Source: Pantoea agglomerans (GTDB lineage: Bacteria; Pseudomonadota; Gammaproteobacteria; Enterobacterales; Enterobacteriaceae). From it: a stretch of DNA of 64,000 nt. The stretch lies in the NCBI RefSeq assembly GCF_021397715.1, contig NZ_CP090207.1, positions 124,001-188,000 of the forward strand, in the 5' to 3' direction. The notes under the pieces were generated by a model that was given only the letters and a program-made list of their open reading frames with translations, made no database searches and had not been told where the DNA came from. Both the position numbers and the translations under genes were made by a program. Of this stretch, positions 1-10,211 are shown in pieces; within the stretch, counting starts at the first letter, position 1, and each line of letters begins with the position of its first letter.

Positions 1-2
1 AA

Positions 3-1982
3 CCGGATGTTGCGGCATTACAGACGCTGTTCAGCCGTTATGAGTTCAAACGCTGGCTGAATGATCTGCAGGATGGCAAATGGCTTCAGGGCAAAAAGAG
101 CAGCCCTCAGGCGCAAAAAGGGCTGTCTGATGAGCCGGTGGATGTGGTTGAGGCCAGCAGTGTGCTCTCGGCCGATGGCTATGTCACTATCCTGGATCAG
201 GCGACTTTTGATAGCTGGCTGGAGAAACTGAAGCACAGCGAGGTGTTCGCTTTTGATCTGGAAACCGATTCGCTGGATACCCTGAGTGCCAGTATTGTCG
301 GTATCGGCTTTGCGGTGGCGCCAGGTGAAGCTGCCTATCTGCCGGTAGCACATGATTATCTCGATGCGCCAGAGCAACTCGATCGCACCGCCGTGCTGGC
401 ACAGCTCAAACCGCTGCTGGAAGATGCCAGCGCCTGGAAGGTTGGCCAGAACCTCAAATACGATCGCGGCGTACTGAAGAACTACGACATTGAACTGGCA
501 GGTATCAAATTCGACACCATGCTGGAGTCCTACATTCTTAACAGCGTCGTGGGCAAACATGATATGGATAGCCTGTCGGCGCGCTGGCTGAACCATAAAA
601 CCGTCACTTTCCAGGAAATCGCCGGCAAAGGCAAAAACCAGCTCACCTTCAATCAAATCGCCCTGGAACAGGCGGCGCATTATGCGGCTGAAGACGCCGA
701 CGTGACCTTACAGCTGCATCTGAAGATGTGGCCGGAGCTGGAGAAAGAAGCGGGCCCGAAAAAAGTCTTTGAGCAAATTGAGATGCCGCTACTGACGGTG
801 ATTTCGCGTATTGAGCGTAATGGCGTATTGATTGATCAATCTATTCTGGCGCAGCATTCGAAAGAACTCACCGCCCGTCTGGCTGAACTGGAGCTGAAAG
901 CGCATGAACTGGCGGGCGAGCCGTTCAACCTCTCTTCGACCAAGCAGTTACAGGTTATTCTGTTTGAAAAGCAGGGCATCAAACCGACCAAAAAAACCCC
1001 TGGCGGGGCACCGTCAACCAGTGAAGAGGTGTTAGCTGAGCTGGCACTGGACTATCCGTTGCCTAAAGTGATTCTGGAACATCGCGGATTGTCCAAACTG
1101 AAGTCGACCTATACCGATAAATTACCGCTGATGATTAATCCGGTAAGTGGCCGGGTCCATACCTCTTATCATCAGGCGGTTACCGCGACCGGACGCTTAT
1201 CCTCGACCGATCCTAACCTGCAGAACATTCCGGTACGCAACGACGAAGGTCGCCGTATCCGCCAGGCTTTCATCGCAGCCAAAGGTCATCGCATCGTCGC
1301 GGCTGACTATTCGCAAATCGAACTGCGCATCATGGCGCATCTCTCGCAGGATAAAGGATTGCTGGATGCGTTCGCTCAGGGTGAAGATATCCACCGGGCA
1401 ACCGCAGCTGAAGTCTTTGGCGTCGCGCTGGATAAGGTTAGTGGAGAACAGCGCCGCAGCGCCAAAGCGATCAACTTTGGTCTGATCTATGGGATGAGCG
1501 CATTTGGTCTGTCACGGCAGTTAAACATCGGTGCCGGCGAAGCGAAAAAGTATATGGATCTCTACTTTGAACGTTATCCTGGCGTACTGAGCTACATGGA
1601 AAATACCCGTCAGCTGGCAGCCAACAAAGGCTATGTCGAAACGCTGGAAGGACGTCGGCTGTGGTTGCCGGATATCAAATCCAGCAACGCAATACGGCGT
1701 AAAGCGGCGGAACGTGCGGCGATCAATGCGCCAATGCAGGGAACGGCGGCTGACATTATTAAGCGTGCCATGATTGCGGTCGATGGCTGGTTAGAGCAGG
1801 AAAAAGAGAGCGGCGTCCGGATGATTATGCAGGTTCATGATGAACTGGTATTTGAGGTCAGATCGGATGCGGTTGAGTCTGCCAGTAAAAAAATCCAGGC
1901 ATTGATGGAAGGCAGCGTTCAGCTTGACGTACCGTTGCGGGTTGAAATCGGCGTCGGCGATAACTGGGATGAAGCCCACTAA
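3..1982 (+). CDS. polA: DNA polymerase I (5' end outside window)
   Basis: DNA polymerase I fills repair gaps and replaces Okazaki RNA primers. The open frame runs in from the window edge, so about the first 270 residues (the 5'-3' exonuclease domain) are missing and 659 residues remain. The proofreading exonuclease domain starts with [11 protein letters not shown] (DxE metal ligands). The polymerase palm and fingers show motif A (DYSQIELR), motif B ([14 protein letters not shown]) and motif C ([10 protein letters not shown]). The ATG at 138 is internal: the same frame continues upstream without a stop. It is followed by Spot 42 RNA, as in E. coli. Confidence 0.98.
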   Translation, partial: PDVAALQTLFSRYEFKRWLNDLQDGKWLQGKKSSPQAQKGLSDEPVDVVEASSVLSADGYVTILDQATFDSWLEKLKHSEVFAFDLETDSLDTLSASIVGIGFAVAPGEAAYLPVAHDYLDAPEQLDRTAVLAQLKPLLEDASAWKVGQNLKYDRGVLKNYDIELAGIKFDTMLESYILNSVVGKHDMDSLSARWLNHKTVTFQEIAGKGKNQLTFNQIALEQAAHYAAEDADVTLQLHLKMWPELEKEAGPKKVFEQIEMPLLTVISRIERNGVLIDQSILAQHSKELTARLAELELKAHELAGEPFNLSSTKQLQVILFEKQGIKPTKKTPGGAPSTSEEVLAELALDYPLPKVILEHRGLSKLKSTYTDKLPLMINPVSGRVHTSYHQAVTATGRLSSTDPNLQNIPVRNDEGRRIRQAFIAAKGHRIVAADYSQIELRIMAHLSQDKGLLDAFAQGEDIHRATAAEVFGVALDKVSGEQRRSAKAINFGLIYGMSAFGLSRQLNIGAGEAKKYMDLYFERYPGVLSYMENTRQLAANKGYVETLEGRRLWLPDIKSSNAIRRKAAERAAINAPMQGTAADIIKRAMIAVDGWLEQEKESGVRMIMQVHDELVFEVRSDAVESASKKIQALMEGSVQLDVPLRVEIGVGDNWDEAH

Positions 1983-2249
1983 CCGGTCAATATCGGCTGG
2001 CACGGCGGCGTGGGTGCCAGCCTGAACTGAGGCATAAGTAAATCGTTTACTTAATCGCTTCAGCTGGCGCTCTGGCCGTCTGAGCCGTACGGGGAAGAGT
2101 AACTACTTATCGGCTAAGCACTTTTTACGTCATTAAACTACATCACAACGCTATTTTTGTGACGCGCACGGTAAAAAAAGGCCGGATTGATGTAAGTAAG
2201 CAACAAAAAAGCCTTTGTGGCTCAGAAAAAATCAGGTAAAGTTCGAGGC

Positions 2250-2358
2250 GTAGGGTACAGAGGTAAGATGTTCTATCTTTCAGACCTTTTACTTCACGTA
2301 ATCGGATTTGGCTGAATTTAGCCGCCCCAGTCATTCTGTGACTGGGGCGTTTTTTATT
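2250..2358 (+). ncRNA. spf: Spot 42 sRNA
   Basis: Spot 42 is an Hfq-binding, CRP-repressed sRNA that represses galK and other carbon-use mRNAs by base pairing. The 109-nt segment begins GTAGGGTACAGAGGTAAGAT and matches the E. coli RNA (from memory) almost throughout, including the unstructured TTTCAGACCTTTTACTTC region. The only clear change is in the loop before the terminator. It sits between polA and engB, the same place as in E. coli. The 5' end is set by homology. Confidence 0.95.
2323..2355 (+). terminator. Rho-independent terminator of spf
   Basis: Perfect 11-bp stem CGCCCCAGTCA / TGACTGGGGCG with a 5-nt loop, followed by six Ts. It forms the 3' end and Hfq-binding tail of Spot 42. 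Confidence 0.95.
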
Positions 2359-2399
2359 GGGCTTTTGCTGAACCTAACGGGCGGGCTGATGCGAGGGGC

Positions 2400-3035
2400 T
2401 TACTCTTCCCCATCCTGATCGTCGCGTGCAGGCTCCAGGTTACTGAACCAGCCATCCAGCTTCTGACGGACTTTATCCACGCCAATCTTCTTCAGCGACG
2501 AAAAGAGCTCGACCTGCACATCCCCCATAAAGGCCAGTGAGGCTTCACGCACCATCGTCAGTTGCGCTTTACGGGCACCCGATGCGAGCTTGTCTGCTTT
2601 GGTCAGCAGCAGCAGTACCGGGATGCTGCTTTCCACAGCCCATTGAATCATCTGCTGATCCAGGTCTTTAAGCGGATGGCGAATATCCATCAACACCACC
2701 AGACCCTTCAGCGCCTGCCGTTTTTGCAGATACTCACCTAATGCACGTTGCCATTTCAGCTTCATCTCTTCCGGGACTTCGGCATAGCCGTAACCGGGCA
2801 GGTCGACCAGGCGCTTACCTTCTGTCACTTCAAACAGGTTAATCAACTGGGTGCGGCCAGGCGTTTTACTGGTACGCGCCAGGCTTTTCTGGTTGGTTAA
2901 GGTATTCAGTGCGCTGGATTTACCGGCGTTAGAGCGGCCAGCAAAGGCGACTTCGATACCGGTATCGGCAGGAAGATGGCGGATATCCGGCGCGCTCAGG
3001 ACAAAATGGGTTACGTGATAATTCAATTCAGACAA
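2400..3035 (-). CDS. engB: Ribosome biogenesis GTPase EngB (YsxC/YihA)
   Basis: Essential TrmE-Era-EngA-EngB family GTPase needed for 50S subunit assembly. The 211 residues carry G1 GRSNAGKSS, the G2 Thr region, G3 DLPGYG and G4 TKAD in order. The length is one residue off the E. coli protein, and the start MSELNY aligns with E. coli MTNLNY. It is transcribed convergently with spf and divergently from the CsrC-type RNA gene. The C-terminus ends in an acidic tail. Confidence 0.97.
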   Translation of the reverse strand: MSELNYHVTHFVLSAPDIRHLPADTGIEVAFAGRSNAGKSSALNTLTNQKSLARTSKTPGRTQLINLFEVTEGKRLVDLPGYGYAEVPEEMKLKWQRALGEYLQKRQALKGLVVLMDIRHPLKDLDQQMIQWAVESSIPVLLLLTKADKLASGARKAQLTMVREASLAFMGDVQVELFSSLKKIGVDKVRQKLDGWFSNLEPARDDQDGEE

Positions 3036-3256
3036 AGTGACACTCCAGAAAACGCATTAAGGCAATGGCGCCGATTATACGCGTTATGGCGCGAAAGTGC
3101 TCAACCGCTTGGCGACGGCGGCTTTTGTAAGAGATTTGCCATAGAGGTTGCCCGTTATGTCGTTTTTTACTTTAATTACTAAAAATAAAAAACAATATTA
3201 TTCATTAGGTTATAAATAAGTGGTCTTTTTTTGCAGCAACTAATCTTGCCGCTGAC

Positions 3257-3284
3257 TTGAGGCTTTTACCAGTTGGTCTACATT
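3257..3284 (+). promoter_or_regulatory. Probable sigma-70 promoter of csrC
   Basis: TTGAGG (3257-3262), a 16-bp gap and TACATT (3279-3284) would start transcription near 3291, just before the GGA-rich RNA. Assigned by eye; the spacing is one base short of ideal. Confidence 0.5.
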
Positions 3285-3290
3285 AGTGTG

Positions 3291-3521
3291 CAGTGCATGG
3301 CAGCACCCATCAGGATGATGCGCTCAGGGATGTCAGGAAGGCAAAGAGCGAGGGAGTGGAAATGGTCAGGGATGTGGACCAGACAGGGATAAGGAAAAGC
3401 TCAGGGGAGATGAGCAGGCGCAGGATTGACCGGGATGTTGTGAGCCGAAAAGGATTTAAAACATGATTCCTTCTTATGAAGGTATGAAATAAGGCGACAG
3501 CTTGAGCTGTCGCCTTTTTTC
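3291..3521 (+). ncRNA. csrC: CsrC-type sRNA (CsrA/RsmA sponge)
   Basis: CsrC sequesters the translational regulator CsrA by presenting many GGA-containing loops. This non-coding stretch holds 13 GGA motifs (CAGGA, AGGGA, AAGGA types) in about 140 nt and ends in a strong terminator. It lies between engB and yihI, exactly where E. coli csrC lies, and the terminator stem GGCGACAG / CTGTCGCC followed by TTTTTTCTTTG matches E. coli. The body has diverged so far that only motif density and position identify it. The 5' end is estimated from the promoter. Confidence 0.88.
3493..3520 (+). terminator. Rho-independent terminator of csrC
   Basis: 8-bp stem GGCGACAG / CTGTCGCC with a 6-nt loop, followed by TTTTTT. 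Confidence 0.92.
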
Positions 3522-3587
3522 TTTGGCTACTTTCTGCTAGATTTCGCCGCAATTCTATACTGAATAAAAAAGCCGGGACTGAACACT

Positions 3588-4112
3588 ATGAAGCAACCTG
3601 CACGAGCTGCGCACGGCAAACCTGCCGTCAAAGCCAAACGTAAATCGCGTGACGATATTAATAACGAAGCTCGCGATCGCAAACGTGATAAAAAGCACCG
3701 CGGCCATGCGTCAGGCAGCCGTGCAAATCCGGCCGCAACGGACAACAACGGCGGACGCCAGGCCAGCCAGGCTAAAGATCCCCGCATCGGCAGCAAAAAA
3801 CCGGTCGCGCTGATTGCGGATGGGAAAACTACGGCCGCCCCAGTGAAGAAAAGCGTGGCGAAACCGGCAGCAGAGAAAAAAGTACGTCTGACGCCGGAAG
3901 AAGAGCTGGCGAAGCTGGAAAATGACGAACGCCTGGATGCGCTGCTGGATCGGCTGGAAAATGGCGAAACCCTTTCGGCGGAAGATCAGGGCTGGCTGGA
4001 CGCCGCACTCGATCGTATCGACGAACTGATGGAGCAGTTAGGCATCGCCATGGATGACGGCGATGACGAGCAGGCGGAAGAAGATATGTACCGTCTGCTG
4101 AAAGGCAACTAA
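3588..4112 (+). CDS. yihI: Der GTPase-activating protein YihI
   Basis: YihI stimulates GTP hydrolysis by the ribosome-assembly GTPase Der and so modulates 50S maturation. The 174-residue protein (E. coli about 169) has a long Lys/Arg/Ala-rich, low-complexity N-terminal half. Its acidic C-terminal half ([20 protein letters not shown] onward) is the conserved part. The ATG at 3588 follows a GGGA Shine-Dalgarno-like stretch. It is followed by a small membrane ORF and hemN on the same strand. Confidence 0.93.
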   Translation: MKQPARAAHGKPAVKAKRKSRDDINNEARDRKRDKKHRGHASGSRANPAATDNNGGRQASQAKDPRIGSKKPVALIADGKTTAAPVKKSVAKPAAEKKVRLTPEEELAKLENDERLDALLDRLENGETLSAEDQGWLDAALDRIDELMEQLGIAMDDGDDEQAEEDMYRLLKGN

Positions 4113-4166
4113 GCCAATTTGATCGGCATGCGTTTTTCGCATGCCGCGCTTCTCAGGTAAACAACA

Positions 4167-4346
4167 ATGTTTTGGCCTGGATCAATTTTCGCGCTGCTGG
4201 CGACATGTTATCTGCTGTGGTTATTGTTTAAACTACGTCGCCTGTCGCGCCTGAAGCAACGTTTACGTCGGGTTTCTTCTGCCCGCTCACCTTTCATCCC
4301 TTCTTCATCGCGACCTTCTCTTAGACGACGTCACCGGAAGGAGTGA
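4167..4346 (+). CDS. Small membrane-anchored protein upstream of hemN (59 aa)
   Basis: The ORF has one hydrophobic N-terminal helix (MFWPGSIFALLATCYLLWLL) followed by a strongly basic Arg/Lys/Ser tail, the layout of a single-pass protein with a cytoplasmic basic tail. The ATG follows an AGGTAAACAACA leader. The TGA stop (4344-4346) ends two bases before the hemN ATG, and the hemN Shine-Dalgarno lies inside this ORF, so the two are probably translationally coupled. I recall that in some other gammaproteobacteria a DUF2489 membrane protein occupies this slot; this may be a short relative or remnant. Function unknown. Confidence 0.5.
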   Translation: MFWPGSIFALLATCYLLWLLFKLRRLSRLKQRLRRVSSARSPFIPSSSRPSLRRRHRKE

Positions 4347-4348
4347 GC

Positions 4349-5722
4349 ATGCCATCGCTGCAGATTGATTGGGACCAGGCGCTGATTGAAAAATACAATT
4401 ATGCCGGCCCGCGTTATACCTCCTATCCCACTGCGCTGGAGTTTAGCGAGCAATATGGTGAGGCCGATTTCCAGCGTGCGGTAGCGCGCTATCCGGAGCG
4501 CCCACTCTCGCTTTATGTTCATATTCCGTTCTGTCATCGTCTTTGTTACTTCTGTGGCTGCAATAAAATAGTGACGCGTCAGCGCCATAAAGCCGATCGC
4601 TACCTGGATGTACTGGAGCAGGAGATCATTCAGCGCGCGCCGCTGTTCCGCCAGCGTCAGGTGAGCCAGCTGCACTGGGGCGGCGGCACACCGACCTTTC
4701 TTGATAAGTCACAGATTAGCCGGCTGGTGGCACTGCTGAAGCAGCATTTTACGGTGGCAGACGATGCCGAAATGTCGATCGAGGTTGATCCGCGTGAAAT
4801 TGAGCTGGATGTGATCGATCATCTGCGCGCGCTGGGGTTTAATCGCCTGAGCATGGGCGTGCAGGACTTTAACAAAGCGGTACAGCAGCGGGTCAATCGG
4901 GTACAGGATGAAGCGGTCATCTTTGGTCTGATGGCGCGGGCGCGTGAACAGGGTTTCAGCTCAACCAGCATCGATCTGATCTACGGTTTGCCGCTACAAA
5001 CGCCGGAAAGCTTTGCCTATACGCTGCAGCGGGTGCTGGCGCTTAATCCCGACCGGCTGAGCGTGTTCAACTATGCCCATCTGCCCGCACTGTTCGCCGC
5101 CCAGCGAAAAATCAAAGATGATGAACTGCCGTCGGCGCAGCAAAAGCTCGATATCCTGCAGCAGACCATCGCTACCCTGACGCAGCAGGGCTACCAGTTT
5201 ATCGGGATGGATCATTTTGCGAAGCCACAGGATGAGCTGGCCATTGCGCAGCGCGAAGGGCAACTGCATCGTAACTTCCAGGGCTACACCACGCAGGGCG
5301 ACAGCGATTTACTCGGCCTTGGCGTCTCCGCCATTAGCATGATTGGGGACAGCTACGCGCAGAACCAGAAAGTGCTCAATACGTGGTACAGCAGCGTGGA
5401 GCAGCAGGGCAATGGCCTGTGGCGCGGTGTGGCGTTAACTGACGATGATTGCCTGCGTCGTGAGGTTATTAAGAGCCTGATCTGCAACTTCTCGCTCGAT
5501 TTTGCGGCGATTGAAAATCAGTGGGGCATTCGCTTTGGCGACTACTTTGCCGAAGACCTGGCGCTGCTGAAACCGTTAATCGCGGATGGGCTGGTGGAGC
5601 AAACGACGACGGGCTTGCAGGTGACGGGGGTGGGGCGCTTGCTGATCCGCAATATCTGTATGTGTTTTGATCGCTACCTGCGTCAGAAAGCGCGTCAGCA
5701 GCAATTCTCCCGGGTGATCTGA
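4349..5722 (+). CDS. hemN: Oxygen-independent coproporphyrinogen III oxidase
   Basis: Radical-SAM enzyme that decarboxylates coproporphyrinogen III to protoporphyrinogen IX in anaerobic haem synthesis. The N-terminus has the NYAGPRYTSYPTA signature and the cluster motif CHRLCYFCGC (CxxxCxxC plus the extra Cys). HWGGGTPTFL and the C-terminal HemN domain follow. The chosen ATG has GGAAGGAG five bases upstream. The in-frame GTG at 4343 overlaps that Shine-Dalgarno and is less likely. It converges on glnG across a hairpin. Confidence 0.97.
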   Translation: MPSLQIDWDQALIEKYNYAGPRYTSYPTALEFSEQYGEADFQRAVARYPERPLSLYVHIPFCHRLCYFCGCNKIVTRQRHKADRYLDVLEQEIIQRAPLFRQRQVSQLHWGGGTPTFLDKSQISRLVALLKQHFTVADDAEMSIEVDPREIELDVIDHLRALGFNRLSMGVQDFNKAVQQRVNRVQDEAVIFGLMARAREQGFSSTSIDLIYGLPLQTPESFAYTLQRVLALNPDRLSVFNYAHLPALFAAQRKIKDDELPSAQQKLDILQQTIATLTQQGYQFIGMDHFAKPQDELAIAQREGQLHRNFQGYTTQGDSDLLGLGVSAISMIGDSYAQNQKVLNTWYSSVEQQGNGLWRGVALTDDDCLRREVIKSLICNFSLDFAAIENQWGIRFGDYFAEDLALLKPLIADGLVEQTTTGLQVTGVGRLLIRNICMCFDRYLRQKARQQQFSRVI

Positions 5723-5724
5723 AC

Positions 5725-5752
5725 AGACGGGCTGAGTCTCCCCAGCCCGTCT
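5725..5752. terminator. Bidirectional hairpin between hemN and glnG
   Basis: 10-bp inverted repeat AGACGGGCTG / CAGCCCGTCT with an 8-nt loop between two converging genes. There is no long T run, so it may act as an mRNA 3' end stabiliser as much as a terminator. Confidence 0.6.
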
Positions 5753-5760
5753 CAGCAACC

Positions 5761-7170
5761 TTATTCCATGCCCAGCTCTTTCAGCTTGCGCGTCAGCGTG
5801 TTGCGTCCCCAACCCAGTAACCGGGCGGCTTCCTGTTTATGCCCCTGCGTATGGCGCAGGGCGGTAGTCAGCAAGGTGCGCTCCATCTCTGGCTGTGCTT
5901 CTGACAACAGATTCTGATGACCGGAACGCAGCGCGCGATCGGCCCACTGCGCCAGCAGCGTGGCCCAGCTGTCCGGCAGCGACTGCACCGGATTTTCCGG
6001 CGTACTGGATTCAAACAGTTCGGCCGGCAGATCCTGAATCAAGACTTCCTGACCGGCCGCCATCACCGTCAGCCAGCGACAGGTATTCTCCAGCTGACGC
6101 ACGTTACCAGACCAGTGCAGACGGGTAAGCGCCGCTTCGGTTTCCGGATGCAGGATTTTCGCCTCTACGCCCAGCTCACGGGCGGCTACCTGCAGGAAGT
6201 AACGCGCCAGCCGTGGAATATCCTCACGGCGCTCACGCAGCGGTGGCAGATGCACACGAATGACATTCAGGCGGTGAAACAGATCCTCACGGAACTTGCC
6301 TTCCTGCACCCGCAGTTCCAGATTCTGGTGGGTTGCAGCGATGATACGCACGTCGACTTTGACCGGCGCATAACCGCCGACACGATAAAACTGACCATCG
6401 GCCAGCACGCGTAACAGACGGGTCTGCACGTCGAGCGGCATATCGCCAATCTCATCTAAAAACAGTGTGCCGCCGTCAGCCTGCTCAAAACGGCCCTGAC
6501 GAATCTGGTTAGCGCCGGTAAATGCCCCTTTTTCATGGCCGAACAGCTCAGACTCAATCAAATCTTTCGGGATAGCCGCCATGTTCAGCGCGATAAAGGG
6601 AGCTTTAGTACGGGGGCTGTGGCGGTGCAGCGCATGAGCCACCAGCTCTTTACCGGTACCGGATTCGCCGTTGATCAGCACGCTGATTGAGGATCGCGAC
6701 AGGCGGCCAATGATGCGGAACACATCCTGCATCGCTGGCGCTTCACCAATGATATCAGTGGTGGGTCCGCTGACCGGCTGATTACGTGGCTGCTGCTGCT
6801 CCTGGTAGTGACTGATGGCGCGCTCAACCAGCGCAACCGCTTCGTCAATATCGAAGGGCTTAGGCAGGTAATCAAAGGCTCCTTGCTGGTAGGCGCTGAC
6901 CGCCGCATCCAGATCGGAGTGGGCCGTCATTATGATGACCGGGAGCATCGGGTGGCGCTGTTTAATCTGCTTCAGCAGCGCCAGGCCATCCATGCCGGGC
7001 ATGCGAATATCTGATAATAAAACGTCCGGGGTTTTGGTCGAGAGTGCGTCCAGCACCTCTTTAGCGCTGTCAAAGGTGGCGCAGCTTAAACCGGCTCCAG
7101 TGAGCGCGCGTTCAAGCACCCAGCGGATGGAGCTATCGTCATCGACGATCCAGACTATCCCTCGTTGCAT
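5761..7170 (-). CDS. glnG: Nitrogen regulator NtrC (NR-I)
   Basis: Sigma-54 enhancer-binding response regulator that activates glnA and other nitrogen-scavenging genes when phosphorylated by NtrB. The receiver domain (about 1-120) has the phospho-acceptor Asp in [12 protein letters not shown]. The AAA+ domain (about 140-370) has Walker A GESGTGKE and the sigma-54-contact loop GAFTGA. The C-terminal Fis-type helix-turn-helix ends at the last residues ([17 protein letters not shown]). 469 residues, the usual length. It lies 7 bp downstream of glnL in the glnALG operon. Confidence 0.98.
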   Translation of the reverse strand: MQRGIVWIVDDDSSIRWVLERALTGAGLSCATFDSAKEVLDALSTKTPDVLLSDIRMPGMDGLALLKQIKQRHPMLPVIIMTAHSDLDAAVSAYQQGAFDYLPKPFDIDEAVALVERAISHYQEQQQPRNQPVSGPTTDIIGEAPAMQDVFRIIGRLSRSSISVLINGESGTGKELVAHALHRHSPRTKAPFIALNMAAIPKDLIESELFGHEKGAFTGANQIRQGRFEQADGGTLFLDEIGDMPLDVQTRLLRVLADGQFYRVGGYAPVKVDVRIIAATHQNLELRVQEGKFREDLFHRLNVIRVHLPPLRERREDIPRLARYFLQVAARELGVEAKILHPETEAALTRLHWSGNVRQLENTCRWLTVMAAGQEVLIQDLPAELFESSTPENPVQSLPDSWATLLAQWADRALRSGHQNLLSEAQPEMERTLLTTALRHTQGHKQEAARLLGWGRNTLTRKLKELGME

Positions 7171-7177
7171 AGAAACC

Positions 7178-8227
7178 TCACTGGCGAATGGGCAGGTAAA
7201 CCGAGAATTCGGTGTGTCCCGGCCAACTGTTAAATTCTATTTTTCCTGAATGCTGATCAATCAGGCTACGGGCGATGGAGAGGCCTAAACCGGTTCCGCC
7301 TTCACGGCCGCTGACCATCGGATAAAACAGCGTATCCTGCAGCTGGGCGGGAATGCCGGGGCCATCATCTTCAATATCAATCCGCGCCACCAGACGGTAA
7401 CGGGTGCCGTGCAGCGTTAACTGGAACGCGGTACGGGTTCGAATCACAATGGTGCCGCCGTCGTCGCCCAACGCCTGCAGCGCGTTGCGTACCACGTTAA
7501 GCAGCACCTGTTCAATTTGATCGGGGTCGTGCGGCAGTTCCGGCAGGCTGGGATCGTAATCACGCACCAGAGAGACATTGTCCGGCAGCTCCATCGACAC
7601 CAGATTGACCACACGCTCTGCCACCTGATGAATGCTCTGGGTGATGTGCATGCCAGGCTGCTGCGGCCCTAACAGACGATCGACCAGGTTTCTCAGCCGG
7701 TCGGCCTGTTCAATAATCACTTTGGTATATTCGTTCAGCGACGGATCGGGCAGGGCGCGCGACAACAGCTGGGCGGCTCCGCGTAATCCCCCCAGCGGAT
7801 TTTTAATTTCGTGTGCCAGGCCACGAACCAAATCGCGAGCGGCCACCTGCTGGGCGTGCTGTAACTGTTCCTGACTGAGGCGACGCTGATTATCCATCGG
7901 CGCCATTTCCAGCAGAATTAAGCCATCGGGCAAACGCTGGGCGGTCAGCGACATGATGTGCGCGCGACCATCTACCACCAGCGTGACTTCACTGTCTGTA
8001 AATCCCTGGCCAGCCTCAAGACTCTCGCGCATCACCTCAATATTCAGCGAAAAGTAGCCGGTCAGTTCCGGTAACGGCGTGCCGAACAATTTACGTGAGC
8101 TTTGCGCCAGTAATTGCTGCGCCGCCGGATTGGCGTAGTGAATAACCAGGTCGTTATCCACCAACAAAATACTGTTGATTAACGCGTTGAGAATCTGCCC
8201 TGCGTCGGGCAGAGAGCCAGTTGCCAT
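7178..8227 (-). CDS. glnL: Nitrogen sensor kinase/phosphatase NtrB (NR-II)
   Basis: Cytoplasmic histidine kinase that phosphorylates NtrC when nitrogen is scarce and, with PII protein, dephosphorylates it when nitrogen is plentiful. The PAS domain (about 10-110) is followed by the H-box [12 protein letters not shown] with phospho-His 139, then the N-box ([10 protein letters not shown]), DDGPGIP and [13 protein letters not shown]-lid motifs. 349 residues, as in E. coli. Its own NtrC-binding operator lies just upstream, between it and glnA. Confidence 0.98.
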   Translation of the reverse strand: MATGSLPDAGQILNALINSILLVDNDLVIHYANPAAQQLLAQSSRKLFGTPLPELTGYFSLNIEVMRESLEAGQGFTDSEVTLVVDGRAHIMSLTAQRLPDGLILLEMAPMDNQRRLSQEQLQHAQQVAARDLVRGLAHEIKNPLGGLRGAAQLLSRALPDPSLNEYTKVIIEQADRLRNLVDRLLGPQQPGMHITQSIHQVAERVVNLVSMELPDNVSLVRDYDPSLPELPHDPDQIEQVLLNVVRNALQALGDDGGTIVIRTRTAFQLTLHGTRYRLVARIDIEDDGPGIPAQLQDTLFYPMVSGREGGTGLGLSIARSLIDQHSGKIEFNSWPGHTEFSVYLPIRQ

Positions 8228-8239
8228 ACAGCGTTCCTC

Positions 8240-8256
8240 TGCACTAAGTTAGTGCA
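8240..8256. promoter_or_regulatory. NtrC operator upstream of glnL
   Basis: Perfect palindrome TGCACTAAGTTAGTGCA, a good match to the NtrC site TGCACYA-N3-TRGTGCA. It starts 12 bp from the glnL start codon. In E. coli such a site over glnLp represses basal glnLG transcription. Confidence 0.85.
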
Positions 8257-8306
8257 TTTTAGTCTTTAAGCCGGAATGAAGGCGAATGAACGGTGAATTC
8301 GCGGAG

Positions 8307-8330
8307 AAAAAAGCCCATCCGAAGATGGGC
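8307..8330 (-). terminator. Terminator after glnA
   Basis: 7-bp stem GCCCATC / GATGGGC with a tight 4-nt TTCG loop (minus-strand sense) and six following Ts. It lies between glnA and glnL and limits read-through so that glnA is made in excess over glnLG. Confidence 0.9.
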
Positions 8331-8365
8331 TGAAAGTTTCCACGGCAACAAAAACGTCTGACCAA

Positions 8366-9775
8366 TTAAACGCTGTAGTAAAGCTCGAACTCTACCGGGT
8401 GTGGCGTCATGCGAACGCGGTCCAGTTCTGCTTTACGCAGTTCGATGTAAGCATCGATGGTTTCGTCGGTGAACACGCCGCCACGGGTCAGGAACTCGCG
8501 GTCTTCGTTCAGGGCGTTCAGCGCTTCTTCCAGCGAGCCAGCCACTTTTGGAATCTCAGCTTCTTCTTCCGGTGGCAGGTCATACAGGTTTTTATCCATC
8601 GCATCGCCAGGATGGATTTTGTTGATGATGCCGTCGAGGCCAGCCATCAGCAGCGCGGTGAACGCCAGGTATGGGTTAGCCGCTGGGTCCGGGAAGCGCG
8701 CTTCAATACGACGAGCTTTCGGGCTGGCAACCACCGGGATACGGATAGAGGCGGAACGGTTACGGGCAGAGTATGCCAGCATGACCGGTGCTTCATAACC
8801 CGGGACCAGACGCTTGTAAGAGTTGGTGGTCGGGTTCGCCAGAGCGTTGATCGCTTTGGCGTGCTTGATAATGCCGCCGATGTAGAACAGCGCCATTTCA
8901 GACAGGCCGCCGTATTTGTCACCGGAGAACAGGTTCTGGCCACCTTTAGAAAGTGACATATGGCAGTGCATACCTGAACCGTTGTCGCCAAACATTGGCT
9001 TCGGCATAAAGGTCGCAGTTTTGCCGTAGGCGTGCGCCACGTTGTGCACGACATATTTGTAGATCTGAATTTCGTCAGCTTTTTTGGTCATGGTGTTGAA
9101 GCGGGTTGCCACTTCGTTCTGACCAGCGGTTGCGACTTCGTGGTGATGGGCTTCAACCACCAGACCCATCTGCTCCATGGTCAGACACATGGCAGAACGG
9201 ATGTCCTGTGATGAGTCAACCGGTGGCACCGGGAAGTAGCCGCCTTTCAGACCTGGACGGTGACCTTTGTTACCGCCTTCGTATTCTTTGCCGGTGTTCC
9301 AGGCCGCTTCGATATCATCGATAGCCACGTGTGAACCGGAGGTCGATGAACCGAAACGGATATCATCGAACAGGAAGAATTCTGGTTCCGGGCCAAACAG
9401 CACGGTATCAGCGATGCCGGAAGAACGCAGGAAATCTTCAGCGCGCTTGGCAATCGAGCGTGGGTCACGATCGTAGCCCTGCATGGTGCCAGGCTCGAGA
9501 ATGTCACAACGGATGATCAGCGTGGAATCTTCAAAGAAAGGGTCCATGACCGCCGTGGTCGCGTCAGGCATCAGCACCATGTCTGATTCGTTAATGCCTT
9601 TCCAGCCACCGATGGAGGAGCCATCGAACATTTTGCCTTCTTCGAAGAAGTCAGCGTTAACCTGGTGAGCAGGGATAGTAACGTGCTGTTCTTTACCTTT
9701 GGTATCGGTAAAACGCAGGTCAACAAACTTAACTTCATGCTCGTTCATCATCGAGAGAACGTGTTCAGCGGACAT
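8366..9775 (-). CDS. glnA: Glutamine synthetase (type I)
   Basis: ATP-dependent amidation of glutamate to glutamine; cytoplasmic dodecamer. The 469-residue protein has the GS-beta start region ([10 protein letters not shown]), ATP-site segments ([16 protein letters not shown]) and the adenylylation tyrosine in NLYDLPPEE. The ATG at 9775 is preferred over the TTG two codons upstream because AGGAGAG lies 8 bases before it and because the length then equals E. coli GlnA. First gene of glnALG. Confidence 0.98.
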   Translation of the reverse strand: MSAEHVLSMMNEHEVKFVDLRFTDTKGKEQHVTIPAHQVNADFFEEGKMFDGSSIGGWKGINESDMVLMPDATTAVMDPFFEDSTLIIRCDILEPGTMQGYDRDPRSIAKRAEDFLRSSGIADTVLFGPEPEFFLFDDIRFGSSTSGSHVAIDDIEAAWNTGKEYEGGNKGHRPGLKGGYFPVPPVDSSQDIRSAMCLTMEQMGLVVEAHHHEVATAGQNEVATRFNTMTKKADEIQIYKYVVHNVAHAYGKTATFMPKPMFGDNGSGMHCHMSLSKGGQNLFSGDKYGGLSEMALFYIGGIIKHAKAINALANPTTNSYKRLVPGYEAPVMLAYSARNRSASIRIPVVASPKARRIEARFPDPAANPYLAFTALLMAGLDGIINKIHPGDAMDKNLYDLPPEEEAEIPKVAGSLEEALNALNEDREFLTRGGVFTDETIDAYIELRKAELDRVRMTPHPVEFELYYSV

Positions 9776-9925
9776 ACTCAACTCTCCTGGAAATGGTCAT
9801 TGTCTACATGGTGAGGGAACGTCGTTGCCGGGAATGCGTTTCTGACTACTGCCATCCCTGACCTGGCTATTCCGGCACGCTCTTCACCCGTCGTCTGACT
9901 GGCGTTTGCGCTTAAAAGAGATAAA

Positions 9926-9940
9926 GCGAATTCTGTGCCA
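9926..9940 (-). promoter_or_regulatory. Sigma-54 promoter glnAp2
   Basis: On the minus strand TGGCACAGAATTCGC fits the sigma-54 consensus TGGCAC-N5-TTGC with the invariant GG (-24) and GC (-12). Transcription would start near 9915, about 140 bases before the glnA ATG. The sequence is nearly the same as E. coli glnAp2. Confidence 0.93.
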
Positions 9941-9996
9941 ACTTTCGCGTAGTCAGTTAAATCGCCTTGTGGTGCACCTTTTTGTCCGGATTCACC

Positions 9997-10064
9997 TGCA
10001 CCACGATGGTCGCCATGCACCATTATGGTGCTTATGGGTGATGATTTAGCACCAAATCGGTGCA
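9997..10064. promoter_or_regulatory. NtrC enhancer cluster of glnAp2
   Basis: Two strong NtrC palindromes, TGCACCATTATGGTGC (10016-10031) and AGCACCAAATCGGTGCA (10048-10064), centre at about -109 and -141 from the inferred start site. This is the spacing known for E. coli glnA. A weaker copy, TGCACCACGATGGTCGC (9997-10013), lies near -90. NtrC-phosphate oligomers bound here loop to sigma-54 polymerase. Confidence 0.9.
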
Positions 10065-10211
10065 TCAGCCCAACTTAGTGCATTTTCTGCACCGGTAACA
10101 GGGCAAATTTACGCCCATGCAATAAACTTTCAGTGAAAAGTGTGATCGTGTTCAGTCTTCCGCTTAATCAGTGTACAATAACGCGCTATTTCTAATGCCT
10201 GAGGCAAAGCT

